A DNA stretch of 64,000 nt, taken from NCBI GenBank assembly GCA_038040445.1, contig JBBPIG010000002.1, positions 186,001 to 250,000 of the forward strand. The letters are read 5' to 3'. This document shows, one piece after another, positions 41,444-50,388 of the stretch (its first letter is position 1; the number at the start of each line of letters is the position of its first letter). The DNA is from Acidobacteriota bacterium (lineage in GTDB: Bacteria; Acidobacteriota; Blastocatellia; UBA7656). The notes beneath the pieces were generated by a model that worked only from the letters and a program-made list of their open reading frames with translations, did not search any database and was not told the DNA's origin. The position numbers and the translations under genes were made by a program.

Positions 41444-42469
41444 ATGCTAATCGTAATGAAACCCGGCGCCACCGAAGCTCAGGTGGAAGAAGTGCTCAAA
41501 GTCATACGCGGGCTCGGCTTCAAGCCGCATCCGATGCCCGGAGCTACACGCACGGCGATTGGCATAACCGGCAATCCTGGGGCGATCGATCCCACTCACT
41601 TCGAGATGCTGTCCGGGGTCGCCGAAGCGATCAGAGTCTCAAAGCCTTACAAGCTCGTCGGCCGGGATCTCAAACACGACGACACGATCGTACGCGCCGG
41701 AGATGTAGAGATCGGCGGGCCCGAGCCGGCAATCATCGCAGGACCGTGCGCGGTTGAGTCTTATGAACAGACGATGGCGATAGCTGAAATAGTCGCCTCT
41801 GCCGGGGTGAAGCTCTTTAGAGGCGGCGCGTTCAAGCCCCGCACGTCGCCTTACGCGTTTCAGGGACTGGGTGAGGAGGGATTGAAGATTCTGGCTGAGG
41901 CGCGCGAGCGATTCGGGCTTAGCATTGTGACCGAGGTGTTGGACACCGACACGGTTGATCTGGTCGAGGCCTATGCGGACATCGTGCAAATCGGCGCGCG
42001 AAACATGCAGAACTTCTCGTTGCTGCGCCGGGTGGGACAAGGGCATAAGCCGGTGATGCTCAAGCGTGGAATGTCGGCGACGCTCGATGAGCTGTTACTT
42101 GCAGCCGAGTACATAATGGCCGAGGGCAATTACAACGTGATTCTTTGCGAGCGGGGCGTGCGCACTTTCGCTGACCATTCGCGCAATACGCTGGACCTGT
42201 CGATTGTTCCCGCGGTGCAGAACCGCTCTCATCTTCCAATCATCGTCGATCCGTCTCACGGAACGGGCAAGCGCCATAAAGTCATTCCGCTTGCGCGCGC
42301 AGCAATCGCTGCCGGCGCCGACGGTATCATGGTCGAAGTCCACAATCATCCCGAGCAGGCTCTATCGGACGGCCCGCAAGCGCTGCTGCCCGATATGTTC
42401 AGGCAGCTAGTCGCCGAGGTGCATGCAATACACAGAGTGATCGCCGAGGCAGAGGCGAGCTTTATGTGA
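41444..42469 (+). CDS. aroF: 3-deoxy-7-phosphoheptulonate synthase (DAHP synthase, type I-beta)
   Basis: A 341-residue enzyme with an N-terminal ferredoxin-like regulatory domain ([20 protein letters not shown], about 1-70) and the TIM barrel: [62 protein letters not shown] and [11 protein letters not shown]. It condenses PEP and erythrose 4-phosphate, the entry step to aromatic amino acids; the N domain usually gives feedback control by Tyr/Phe. It starts 4 bases after argS, so both are one transcript. Confidence 0.95.
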   Translation: MLIVMKPGATEAQVEEVLKVIRGLGFKPHPMPGATRTAIGITGNPGAIDPTHFEMLSGVAEAIRVSKPYKLVGRDLKHDDTIVRAGDVEIGGPEPAIIAGPCAVESYEQTMAIAEIVASAGVKLFRGGAFKPRTSPYAFQGLGEEGLKILAEARERFGLSIVTEVLDTDTVDLVEAYADIVQIGARNMQNFSLLRRVGQGHKPVMLKRGMSATLDELLLAAEYIMAEGNYNVILCERGVRTFADHSRNTLDLSIVPAVQNRSHLPIIVDPSHGTGKRHKVIPLARAAIAAGADGIMVEVHNHPEQALSDGPQALLPDMFRQLVAEVHAIHRVIAEAEASFM

Positions 42470-42470
42470 A

Positions 42471-42560
42471 ATGGAAAATGGAGAATGAACTAAGCAACTC
42501 ATCGCCGATTCGGTCTATTTTCCATTTTCCATTTTCCATTTGTAATTTATCATTTGTCCA
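42471..42560. repeat. inverted TTTTCCATTTTCC word repeats before the glycosyltransferase
   Basis: ATGGAAAATGGAGAATGAA (42471-42489) faces TTTTCCATTTTCCATTTTCC and variants at about 42519-42560, which can pair. The same words recur at 61908-62002. If the following gene is read from ATG 42466, this repeat becomes its N-terminus, which is unlikely to be genuine. Confidence 0.7.
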
Positions 42561-42588
42561 TCAGTATAAGGCTCTTCACGGAGGGACT

Positions 42589-44175
42589 CTGGCTTCAAAG
42601 GTCAGTCCGCTTCTTGCGGTAGCAATCATCGCCGCGATTCTATCCATCTTAGCGTTCCTGTACTTTTTCGCCAACGATATGACCAACGTTTATGGCGATG
42701 GAGTCGCGCACGTCAACATCGCTCGGAAGGTCGTAGACTCACCCGACGACACGGTGTGGCGACGATATATTCAAATTGGCTCTCCCTGGCTTCCGCTTCA
42801 GACGGTATTGATGTTGCCGCTGGTAACCAACGACTGGATGTGGCGCAGCGGCGCGGCGGGCAGCGTAGTTTCGATGATCTCGTTTGTCATCGCCGCATTG
42901 TCGCTCTACATGCTGGCGAGGACCTTCTATCGCAAAGAGGACGGGGCATGGAGAGAAGCACTGCCCGCGCTGACGGCCGGGATCTTCCTGTTCAATCCCA
43001 GCGTGCTGTATATGCAGTCGACACCGATGGCCGAGCTGGTACTTATGGGAGCGCTGGTTGCGGCGGTTTATCTGCTGCAGAGATGGGTCGACGAGCAGAC
43101 CACGAAACGGCTGATGGCCGGGGCCGTTGCAATGACCGTGGCTACTCTGGCCCGCTACGAAGCGTGGCCGGTCGCCGCACTTTCGGTTCTCGTCGTCGCT
43201 CTCGCTTCACGCGGTGACTGGAAGCAGAAGCTCAAAATGAGTGCGATCTTCTCGGGGATTGTCGCAGTCGGTCCCTTGTACTGGTTGTGGCACAACTGGG
43301 CGATCTATGGAAACGCGGTCGAGTTCCTCACCGGACCGAACTCGGCGCGCGGGATATCATTCCAGAATCGGGTCAACTTCGGCTGGTCGACGATGTTCAC
43401 CGGGCACGCCGGACTGGATGTTCTGGTGATGGCGGCGTCTACAGCGGTATGCGCCGGGCCGTTTGTTCTATTGCTGAGCGCGGCGGGCTTAACAAGATCG
43501 CTCATCGCAAAGCGGAAGTCGTTTGTAGAACATTCGCCGTTAGCCTTGCTGATTCTACCCTTCTTCTTTCACGCCTTCAGTCTGTATCGAGGAGAAATTC
43601 AGGTATTCCCGTTGAGCGCCTTCGGGCTCCTCAACATTCGATATGGCTTGCCTCACGTGCTCGGCGTTGCGCTGTTTGCGCCAGCGGCGATTCTGGCGTT
43701 CAAAGGCTCGGCGCGCCGATGGGCCGGCGCCGTAGTATGCCTGATTGTTGCCGCGCAATACTGGCATTTGATTTCGGAGGGACCCGCGCAGCTTGCTGTC
43801 TATCAAGAAGGCTATCGCAACGGAGTGAACGCACGGCCGGCGCGGGAACGCGCGCGAGTGGCTTCGTTTCTGACAGCGAATCCACCCGGTCGATTCATAT
43901 TGATGCACACGGGCGCACTTGGGCCGCTTGTGTCACAGGGAGGATTGCGCTTTTCGGACGTAGTCCACGAAGGTTCGCTGCGGTGGCATCAACTCGATAA
44001 CGGCATTCCTGCAGATATCGCGACGGTACTGATACAGAAGGGCGACCCGCTCGATCTGCGAATTCGGGAAAACGCGTGGCTAGCGCGGGATTTGGAGAGG
44101 GAGTTTGATGAAAAGCTTTTGGTTGGGAACATCAAGGTGTTTTCGCGGAGAGGCAAGTTGAGAATTGAGAATTGA
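42589..44175 (+). CDS. multi-pass membrane glycosyltransferase-like protein, probable CTG start
   Basis: About 528 residues with an N-terminal TM (SPLLAVAIIAAILSILAFLY), then the first loop with YGDGVAHVNIARKVVDSPD, which carries the acidic residues expected of the GT-C fold (PMT/ArnT-like), and about ten further hydrophobic segments. Such enzymes move a sugar from a polyprenyl donor to lipid or protein on the outer face of the membrane. CTG 42589 lies 4 bases after GGAGG; no ATG, GTG or TTG lies between the repeat and this codon, and the 41 residues upstream are translated repeat. Confidence 0.7.
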   Translation: MASKVSPLLAVAIIAAILSILAFLYFFANDMTNVYGDGVAHVNIARKVVDSPDDTVWRRYIQIGSPWLPLQTVLMLPLVTNDWMWRSGAAGSVVSMISFVIAALSLYMLARTFYRKEDGAWREALPALTAGIFLFNPSVLYMQSTPMAELVLMGALVAAVYLLQRWVDEQTTKRLMAGAVAMTVATLARYEAWPVAALSVLVVALASRGDWKQKLKMSAIFSGIVAVGPLYWLWHNWAIYGNAVEFLTGPNSARGISFQNRVNFGWSTMFTGHAGLDVLVMAASTAVCAGPFVLLLSAAGLTRSLIAKRKSFVEHSPLALLILPFFFHAFSLYRGEIQVFPLSAFGLLNIRYGLPHVLGVALFAPAAILAFKGSARRWAGAVVCLIVAAQYWHLISEGPAQLAVYQEGYRNGVNARPARERARVASFLTANPPGRFILMHTGALGPLVSQGGLRFSDVVHEGSLRWHQLDNGIPADIATVLIQKGDPLDLRIRENAWLARDLEREFDEKLLVGNIKVFSRRGKLRIEN

Positions 44176-44270
44176 AGACTTGAGATTTCCGATTGCCGAT
44201 TGGCGATTGTCGATTGCGGATCTCAGAAATTTCAGATTGCAGATTGCAGACTTCAGACCTCTCACCTAAC
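44165..44270. repeat. degenerate GATTGCCGATTG / CAGATTGCAGA tandem repeat
   Basis: The words GAGAATTGAGAATTGA, CCGATTGCCGATTGGCGATTG and CAGATTGCAGATTGCAGAC follow one another between the convergent glycosyltransferase and GGDEF genes. It reaches into the 3' ends of both. Confidence 0.65.
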
Positions 44271-45923
44271 ATCGATTCCCGAGTAGCTTCGGTGAGCGAG
44301 CGTCCGCACTCGGTTGCGTCCCGCAGCTTTTGCCAGATACATCGCCCGGTCGGCCATCTCCACCAACTCCTCTTTGTTCTTTGCGCCCGTCGGGTAAGTA
44401 GCCACGCCAATGCTCGCGGTCACCTGACCGAGTTTTTGAATCGACGTCGAAGCTATTGATTCCCGTAGCCGCTCGGCGACCTCTATGGCGCTTTCGCGAT
44501 CGCACCCAGGGAGAATCACTACAAACTCCTCGCCCCCGTATCGAGCACAAACGTCAACTTCGCGCACGGCGGTTTGCATTAGCGAAGCGACGTGGCACAG
44601 CGCCGCGTCCCCGGCGCGATGACCATGGGTGTCGTTGATGCGCTTCAAATGATCCAGATCAAGCAGAATGAGCGAGACCTGCTCATTGTTGCGATCCGCA
44701 AGCTTCGTTTCACGATCGAGCCGGTCCTGGAAGTACCCGTGGTTAAACAGGCCGGTAAGCCCATCGGTCATCGCTTGCGTCTGCACCGAACGAAACAGGC
44801 GCGCGTGACTTATGGCGACCGCGAGCTGATCGGCAACGGTTTTCGTCATCAACAATTCTTCGTCTTCCCAGTTGCGAAAGGCTGTATCGTCTTCGATAAC
44901 CAACGAACCGATGATATCGTTGCGATATGAGATCGGCACTTCCAGTGAGCACGGCGTAGCTAGCCGGCGATCGTTACTTTCGCCGTCCGTCTGCGCGACC
45001 AACGACTCCTCGCTGTTCGCCTGATCGGCGGCGCGCGAGGCAGAAGGCGCCTCTTTATTATGGTTGTTCGCCGAGTCTCCGCCGGAGGCGCCGAGATGCG
45101 AGTCAGTTCCATCGTCAAACCGGGACACTTCAGGCCGCTCGTAGATACTCATTCCCTCGGGCAGGTTTGTTCCCTCTTGCCATAGCACGAGAGCCGCCCG
45201 GCGCACCCTCAACGCGCGGCCCACTTCCTCGACCGCAGACTGAAGTATCGGCTCGATCTCAAGCTTGCTTGAGATCGCCGAGCTTATGCGATTGGTAGCC
45301 ATCTCGAGCTCGTTCTGGCGCTGCATAAGCATCGTCACCTTGGTCATGAAAGCAAGCGCGAGCCTCAGCGATGAACTGCGAGGTGTGCAGGCGTTTAAAT
45401 ACGCTTCAAAACGCTCGCGCTCCTGTGGCTTCTGAGCGTTAACCCGCGCCATCAGATATTCGATCGCCGTGAACACGACATTGAGATCGAACGTCCACAC
45501 CATATCATAGGCTTTGGTGTGATTGTTCCCATCATCGGGGAGGGCGCACGAAGCTAGCAAGCCGCAGAAGCGCGGCTCCATTACGAGTATGAACGGGCCA
45601 GTTTCGATTCCGTGATAATCTTGCTCCTCCAGCGCCGTGAGCCTCAAGGAAGGCTCGGGATCCCACGCGTGCGCGCGACACCCAGAGTCGCAAGAAAACA
45701 AATAAACGCGGCGCGAGGCTGAGGCCAGATTCGCCAGACGCGTTGTCTCTCGTGACGGCTCGCCGCTTAGACAACGCCCCTCGATCACCAGAGCCGGCAG
45801 TTTGTTTTCAGTTACAACGTCCTCAAAATAACGCACCAAACGCGACACCGTTTGCTCGTTGCATCGAACCGGAGCGAACTCCTCCCGGTGCTGGTCAGTA
45901 AGCACATAATAAAGTGAATGCAT
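44262..45923 (-). CDS. DICT-GAF-GGDEF diguanylate cyclase
   Basis: A 553-residue protein. The N-terminal region (about 1-160; EGRCLSGEPSRETTRLANLA, VYLFSCDSG) matches the DICT sensory pattern, followed by a helical part, a GAF-like domain (about 215-375, interrupted by a low-complexity insert near 270-320), and a GGDEF domain (about 385-545) with the active-site motif YGGEEFVVILPG and MTDGLTGLFNHGYF. It should make c-di-GMP from two GTP. No membrane segment, so it senses cytosolic cues. It converges on the glycosyltransferase gene and is divergent from the ECF sigma operon. Confidence 0.9.
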   Translation of the reverse strand: MHSLYYVLTDQHREEFAPVRCNEQTVSRLVRYFEDVVTENKLPALVIEGRCLSGEPSRETTRLANLASASRRVYLFSCDSGCRAHAWDPEPSLRLTALEEQDYHGIETGPFILVMEPRFCGLLASCALPDDGNNHTKAYDMVWTFDLNVVFTAIEYLMARVNAQKPQERERFEAYLNACTPRSSSLRLALAFMTKVTMLMQRQNELEMATNRISSAISSKLEIEPILQSAVEEVGRALRVRRAALVLWQEGTNLPEGMSIYERPEVSRFDDGTDSHLGASGGDSANNHNKEAPSASRAADQANSEESLVAQTDGESNDRRLATPCSLEVPISYRNDIIGSLVIEDDTAFRNWEDEELLMTKTVADQLAVAISHARLFRSVQTQAMTDGLTGLFNHGYFQDRLDRETKLADRNNEQVSLILLDLDHLKRINDTHGHRAGDAALCHVASLMQTAVREVDVCARYGGEEFVVILPGCDRESAIEVAERLRESIASTSIQKLGQVTASIGVATYPTGAKNKEELVEMADRAMYLAKAAGRNRVRTLAHRSYSGIDVR

Positions 45924-46516
45924 GAAAACAGAAGTCTCTAGGGGAATTCGGCGTTGGGCGCGTGTGTAGGGACTGAATCAGCTTCGGTCCAATTTTACCT
46001 TGCGTGCGCAGGCGGTCAATTCTTTTTCACGCGGCTTCCGCCTCTGAGTTTCGTCAACATCACGCACACGCCTGGAGTTCCTCGGCAACGCTGTCCAGTC
46101 TTTTGGCTATGCGATTGTTTGCCGTCGGTTTCGGCGCTTCGCGGCCTTCGATGCAGAATGCCTCCACCAGAGAAGCAGCTACTAACATGCAAACTCTGCC
46201 TCGCCGTGTTGAGATTCATCTGCTTACCAATGCTGCGGTCGAAAGCATGCCGGCCAGGACGACGACGTCCGGGGCGGGCGCGCGCTCATCCAGAAACCCA
46301 TAATCGCGGTTGCCGCCCACCCTGATATTGGTGAAGCTGGCGGTTGTCACTGAATGTTGCCGGTGGAACCGCCAGCTTAGATATTGTTTCCTTCCTGCCG
46401 TGAATCTCGCTGAAATGCAGCATATCCTTCCCCTAACGAATTCAATTCATCCGGTTTAAGTGCTATTATCCTGGAGCAACCGGATTTAGGGCCATCGCAT
46501 CACAAGCTGTGAGGTC
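45924..46516. other. 593-base intergenic region before the sigma operon
   Basis: No gene is supported. It contains a perfect 12-bp inverted repeat (AAGCTGGCGGTT 46334-46345 and its complement 46367-46378) with a further CAC/GTG pairing inside the 21-base loop, and a possible promoter for the sigma gene (TTCAAT 46441-46446, 17 bases, TATTAT 46464-46469). Confidence 0.5.
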
Positions 46517-47110
46517 ATGGCTTACATCACGAACACGTTGACGATGACCGTGACCGGCGAACGAATCAAACCAGCGTCGGACCTCGAACTGGCTAGAGCG
46601 GCGGCGGCTGGTGATTCGGCAGCCTTTGAAAAACTGTATGAGCAGCACCACAGGCGAGTCTACTCGCTCTGTCTTAGAATGCTCGGGAACGACTCGCTGG
46701 CTGAAGATCTTACTCAGGAGGTCTTCCTGCAAGTCTACAAGAAGATCGGAAGCTTTCGCGGCGATTCAGCGTTCACCACCTGGCTGCACCGCCTGACGGT
46801 TAATCAAGTGCTGATGCACTTTCGCAGACGTGGAGTAAAGCTCGAGCATACGAGCGAAGAGGGCGACTTCAACAATGTCGTCGAAACGCCGCTTCAGAGC
46901 ACTCGCCGGATCTCGATGGTCGACAGGCTTGCACTCGAGAAGGCTGTATCGCAACTGCCCCCGGGCTACAGAACTGTGTTTGTGCTGCACGACGTAGAGG
47001 GCTATGAGCACGAGGAAATATCTGATTTGCTGGACGTCACCATCGGCACCTCGAAGTCGCAATTGCACAAAGCGCGTATGCGCCTGCGCGAGCTTTTGAC
47101 CAAGCGGTGA
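46517..47110 (+). CDS. ECF-type RNA polymerase sigma factor
   Basis: A 197-residue sigma-70 family protein with region 2 ([38 protein letters not shown]) and region 4 ([40 protein letters not shown]); region 3 is missing, as in ECF sigmas. GAGG precedes the ATG. It is followed by a zinc-finger anti-sigma gene, so its activity is probably held at the membrane until a stress signal arrives. The promoters it reads are unknown. Confidence 0.93.
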   Translation: MAYITNTLTMTVTGERIKPASDLELARAAAAGDSAAFEKLYEQHHRRVYSLCLRMLGNDSLAEDLTQEVFLQVYKKIGSFRGDSAFTTWLHRLTVNQVLMHFRRRGVKLEHTSEEGDFNNVVETPLQSTRRISMVDRLALEKAVSQLPPGYRTVFVLHDVEGYEHEEISDLLDVTIGTSKSQLHKARMRLRELLTKR

Positions 47111-47155
47111 CCGGGATTGTGTCGCTGGCCGAGATTTGGATCAGGAAAAGATCAA

Positions 47156-47830
47156 ATGGTTTGTAAGCACTCTCAAGAACTACTATCTGAATACATCGAC
47201 GGCGCGCTTGAGCTGGGCGAACAAGTCAACATCGAACGGCATCTCGCCGACTGCGAGCCGTGCCGCGCTGTCCGCGACGACCTGCTCCAGATCGTTCACT
47301 TCAGCCAGCAGCTTCCACTGCAATCGCCGGCTACACCGTTGTGGCCGCGGATTCAATCCGGGGTCGAAGAGCTCAAGCCGCGCTTCTGGTCATGGCCGCT
47401 GAGATGGTTGGCCAGTCTTAGGACGGTTAACTTCAATCTGTCGGTCCCGCAAATCATCGCGGGCGCAGCAGCCCTGGTTATAGTCGTTTCGATCAGCGTG
47501 ATGGTCTCGCGGCGCGACGGTGGGACTCTTGAGTCACCCACAGCCGGGGCGAATGTGCCGCCCTCGGTTGTCACGCCTCTCTCAAAAGCGGATATGCAGC
47601 AGATCGAGAAGCAGATCAGCCGTCTGAGTGAAACGGTCGAGCAGCGCAAGAACTCCTGGGACCCGGAGCTTCGGACCGCGTTTGAGCGAAACCTTTTATA
47701 TATCGACCAATCGCTGGTCGAGTGCCGCCATCAGTTGAAAGACAACCCGGCCGACGACGTGTCGCAGGAGTTGATGCTCACTGCCTACCGGGAGAAGGTT
47801 CGCTTGCTCGAAGGCTTTGAAAAGTTTTAA
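47156..47830 (+). CDS. membrane anti-sigma factor with zinc-finger (ZAS) domain
   Basis: A 224-residue protein: ZAS domain (MVCKHSQELLSEYIDGAL, HLADCEPCRAVRDDL with the HxxxCxxC zinc motif), one TM (IIAGAAALVIVVSISVMV, about 100-120) and a periplasmic helical domain (about 150-224, EKQISRLSETVEQR). AGGAAAAG lies before ATG 47156; the upstream in-frame ATG 47117 is ignored. It should bind the ECF sigma encoded just upstream and release it on an envelope signal. Confidence 0.9.
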   Translation: MVCKHSQELLSEYIDGALELGEQVNIERHLADCEPCRAVRDDLLQIVHFSQQLPLQSPATPLWPRIQSGVEELKPRFWSWPLRWLASLRTVNFNLSVPQIIAGAAALVIVVSISVMVSRRDGGTLESPTAGANVPPSVVTPLSKADMQQIEKQISRLSETVEQRKNSWDPELRTAFERNLLYIDQSLVECRHQLKDNPADDVSQELMLTAYREKVRLLEGFEKF

Positions 47831-47907
47831 TACTAAGCACTAAGCTCCTACGTTGAGGTCTGGTGTTCCCACCGATGGTTCAGAAGAGCTACACGAGACG
47901 CGCAACG

Positions 47908-48621
47908 ATGAAGTATTCGATCCTGCTTGCTGCCCTCGCCTTCTTTTGTTTCGCAATCGTTCCGATCTCGGCTGACTCGTCTCAGCGGTTCGAAAGAACC
48001 TACACCCCACAACATCCGGCTCATTTGACACTCTCGAATGTGAATGGCAGGATTCGCGTTGTCGCATGGGAAAAGAAGACAATCCTTGCGCGCGCCACCG
48101 CCGCCGAGTCCGTTCGGATCGAAGACCGGGTAATAGGTGACGAGATTGCCATCTCGACGAAACCCAACCTCAGGTTGGGCCGGGCGGACTTCGACGTTTC
48201 CGTGCCGCCCGACACATCAGTGACTATCAAGAACTACATGGGAGAGATCGAGATCCGAGGGATCACCGGACACGTCAGCGTCACCTCTATCGGTAGCGAC
48301 GTTCACCTTATGAAGATGAGCAGCCCCGCCGTCGACGTCGTGGTAACCAGCGGTGACATATTCTTCGATGGTGAGCTGCACGAAGGCGGTTCCTACAGCC
48401 TTCAATCGATGCGTGGCGACCTCGATGTGACTCTGCCGAGCGCGACATCGTTCAACCTAAATGCTCGCGCTTTCAGCGAGAACATAAGCCTCGGATCGTT
48501 TTTGTCAGGCATGAGCGGGTCATCTCGCGGGCCAAAGGGCGTCTCGGGCACGTATCTCAAAGGCGGCTCGCGCCTTTCTCTCACGGCTTACACCGGGCGC
48601 ATCTCGCTCCATAAGAGGTGA
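47908..48621 (+). CDS. secreted DUF4097-type beta-helix protein
   Basis: About 237 residues with a signal peptide (MKYSILLAALAFFCFAIVPISA) and a repetitive beta-strand protein (LSNVNGRIRVVAW, IKNYMGEIEIRGITGHVSV, SGDIFFDGELH, GDLDVTLPSATSF) of the DUF4097/adhesin-like class. Third gene of the sigma/anti-sigma cluster, so it is a candidate target or sensor component. The start is ATG 47908, giving a clean signal peptide; GTG 47863 and ATG 47875 are alternatives. Function not established. Confidence 0.78.
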   Translation: MKYSILLAALAFFCFAIVPISADSSQRFERTYTPQHPAHLTLSNVNGRIRVVAWEKKTILARATAAESVRIEDRVIGDEIAISTKPNLRLGRADFDVSVPPDTSVTIKNYMGEIEIRGITGHVSVTSIGSDVHLMKMSSPAVDVVVTSGDIFFDGELHEGGSYSLQSMRGDLDVTLPSATSFNLNARAFSENISLGSFLSGMSGSSRGPKGVSGTYLKGGSRLSLTAYTGRISLHKR

Positions 48622-48797
48622 TCGCGCGAGGCTCCCTCTTCGCTCACGACAGTTCCCTTCCGTACCTGCGATCATCCGGTTGTGCGCAACTCCGATCCGA
48701 TGCTGTGCGAGTCAATGCTTGAAGGCAAAGGCTTGTTGTGCTAGAAAGGGCCTCGAAGCAATTCAATAGCTCAGCCCCGGGTTCGTATGTCATCCCT

Positions 48798-49232
48798 ATG
48801 TCATCTCTAAGGAAGACTTGCCACGAATGTGCAATGCCGCTCAGCGTTGGCGTGGCCACCTGCTCGCACTGCGGCGCAACGGTTGGTACGTTGTTCTCCG
48901 AGACTGACGGTCCGGTTGTCGGCGCCAAAACCAAACGTCACGGCGGGATCATCCAACAGGTAGACTACCATTCCAGAATCGAGAAGGCGCAGGAGAGGGC
49001 GAACAATTCGGTCATTCTTGCGCTCACAAGTTTTTTCCCGTTCATCGGTCTAATCATGGGTGTGGCCGCCATTGCTCTCGCTGCGATGGCGGCCCGAACT
49101 CTGAAAGCTGCTTACGTGGAAGACGGGCGTGGTTCGGCGACGGCGGGTCTGGTAATCGGCGTTTTGGGATTGATCGCCCAAGGTGGTTACGTCGTGTACG
49201 TGATCAAGTCTGGAACGCCTTTCGGGGGATGA
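48798..49232 (+). CDS. zinc-ribbon membrane protein with DUF4190-like tail
   Basis: About 144 residues: zinc ribbon (KTCHECAMPLSVGVATCSHC), polar linker, and two hydrophobic segments (SVILALTSFFPFIGLIMGVA and SATAGLVIGVLGLIAQGGY) joined by a loop with GRGSATAGLVIG, the DUF4190 pattern. The start is uncertain: ATG 48798 gives the conserved part only; GTG 48738 adds 20 residues. No function known; such proteins often stand alone. Confidence 0.7.
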   Translation: MSSLRKTCHECAMPLSVGVATCSHCGATVGTLFSETDGPVVGAKTKRHGGIIQQVDYHSRIEKAQERANNSVILALTSFFPFIGLIMGVAAIALAAMAARTLKAAYVEDGRGSATAGLVIGVLGLIAQGGYVVYVIKSGTPFGG

Positions 49233-49272
49233 TTGCACTCGCCTGCCGAAGCGCGGTTTAGCCGAGTGGGGG

Positions 49273-50103
49273 CTACTGTTGAACGAATCCTCCTATCTTC
49301 AGTCCCACGATCACCGCAGCTTTGATTGATACCTCGAATGCGGCGTCGTGCCGCTCGCGATCGATGATCGATACGAGGTGTCGGCGAACCTCGTCGCGGG
49401 TTGCCTTTGGCACGATCTCGAGCCACTCGGAAAGTAAAACATCCTTGATCAGCGGCGACTCCAGGAAATCCTCCGCGGTCGCGTAGCTGAACTCTTCTCT
49501 ACTGATGAAGCTCTCGACCTTGCGCAACCCTAGGCGCCCGGCCATACCCTCGGCGTCAGACACCGTGAGCCGCTCATTGATCAATAGTTCGAGCGCCGCC
49601 CACACCTCATCGGCCATTCCGACCTCGAGCAGAGCCTCCCAATAAACCGAGAAGAACTCTTCGAAGCTTCCACGCGTAGAGAGTTTGAGAATTACGCGGC
49701 CTTCGGGTTGAGCCACCCTCGCCATCTCAGCAAGCACATCCTGGATCTCGTTCGCCGGCAGCATGGAGGCGTCCCCGATAATCGCACTAAACTCGTTACT
49801 GTCGAAAGGCAGGTCGGAAGCACTGCCCTGCTCAAAGGTGACATAATCCGCTTTCGCGACCTGGGCCTTCGCACGAGCAAGCGCGATGCGCTCAACGCTC
49901 GGATCAACTCCTATCACTTCGCATTTGCCGCGCAGGCGCTCGGCGAGTTCCAGCGTGTGACCACCGGTGCCGCAGTTGACGTCGAGAATGCGTCCCTCGA
50001 GCGGCAGTTTGATACTGTCGTTGATCAGCGCGTCGAATCGGTCGCGCCAGTCCGGCGTGATAAACAGGTCGTAGCGGAATGCTCGCTCCTTGGCGTCGTT
50101 CAT
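49273..50103 (-). CDS. class I SAM-dependent methyltransferase
   Basis: A 276-residue protein with SAM-binding motif I ILDVNCGTGGHTLELAERL (about residues 37-55), motif II acidic end (VIGVDPSVER), and post-motif ADYVTFEQGSASDLPFDSNEFS. The C-terminal region (about 180-276) is helical and not typical of small methyltransferases. The substrate cannot be read. ATG 50103 has no clear Shine-Dalgarno site. It converges on the zinc-ribbon gene. Confidence 0.85.
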   Translation of the reverse strand: MNDAKERAFRYDLFITPDWRDRFDALINDSIKLPLEGRILDVNCGTGGHTLELAERLRGKCEVIGVDPSVERIALARAKAQVAKADYVTFEQGSASDLPFDSNEFSAIIGDASMLPANEIQDVLAEMARVAQPEGRVILKLSTRGSFEEFFSVYWEALLEVGMADEVWAALELLINERLTVSDAEGMAGRLGLRKVESFISREEFSYATAEDFLESPLIKDVLLSEWLEIVPKATRDEVRRHLVSIIDRERHDAAFEVSIKAAVIVGLKIGGFVQQ

Positions 50104-50388
50104 AAGCTTTATTGGTGAACTGAAATGATAGCACGTGGCAAACAGACCGCTGGAACGGGTGCCCTCTTCCGAGGTGTCTTAATTCAAACCTCTTATCAAC
50201 CGCTCCCAGTCCAAAGCGACGATTGCTGCTCATTCGATCAAATTAAGACAACCACCCCTCCATTATTTCGTTGCGGTGAGGATTAGCATTGGGCTTAAAG
50301 CACGATGGTATCCAACGGACAACTCTGTTTGCAGCCGGCCTCCCCCATAGCTAGAATAGCCAATTGCTTTTCCATTAAGGTGAATCCC

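Noticed and set aside
45954-46325. Plus-strand frames (and a minus-strand one at 46016-46219) in the GGDEF/sigma spacer
   Set aside because: No ribosome site, biased Cys/Arg/Pro composition, no family; treated as non-coding.
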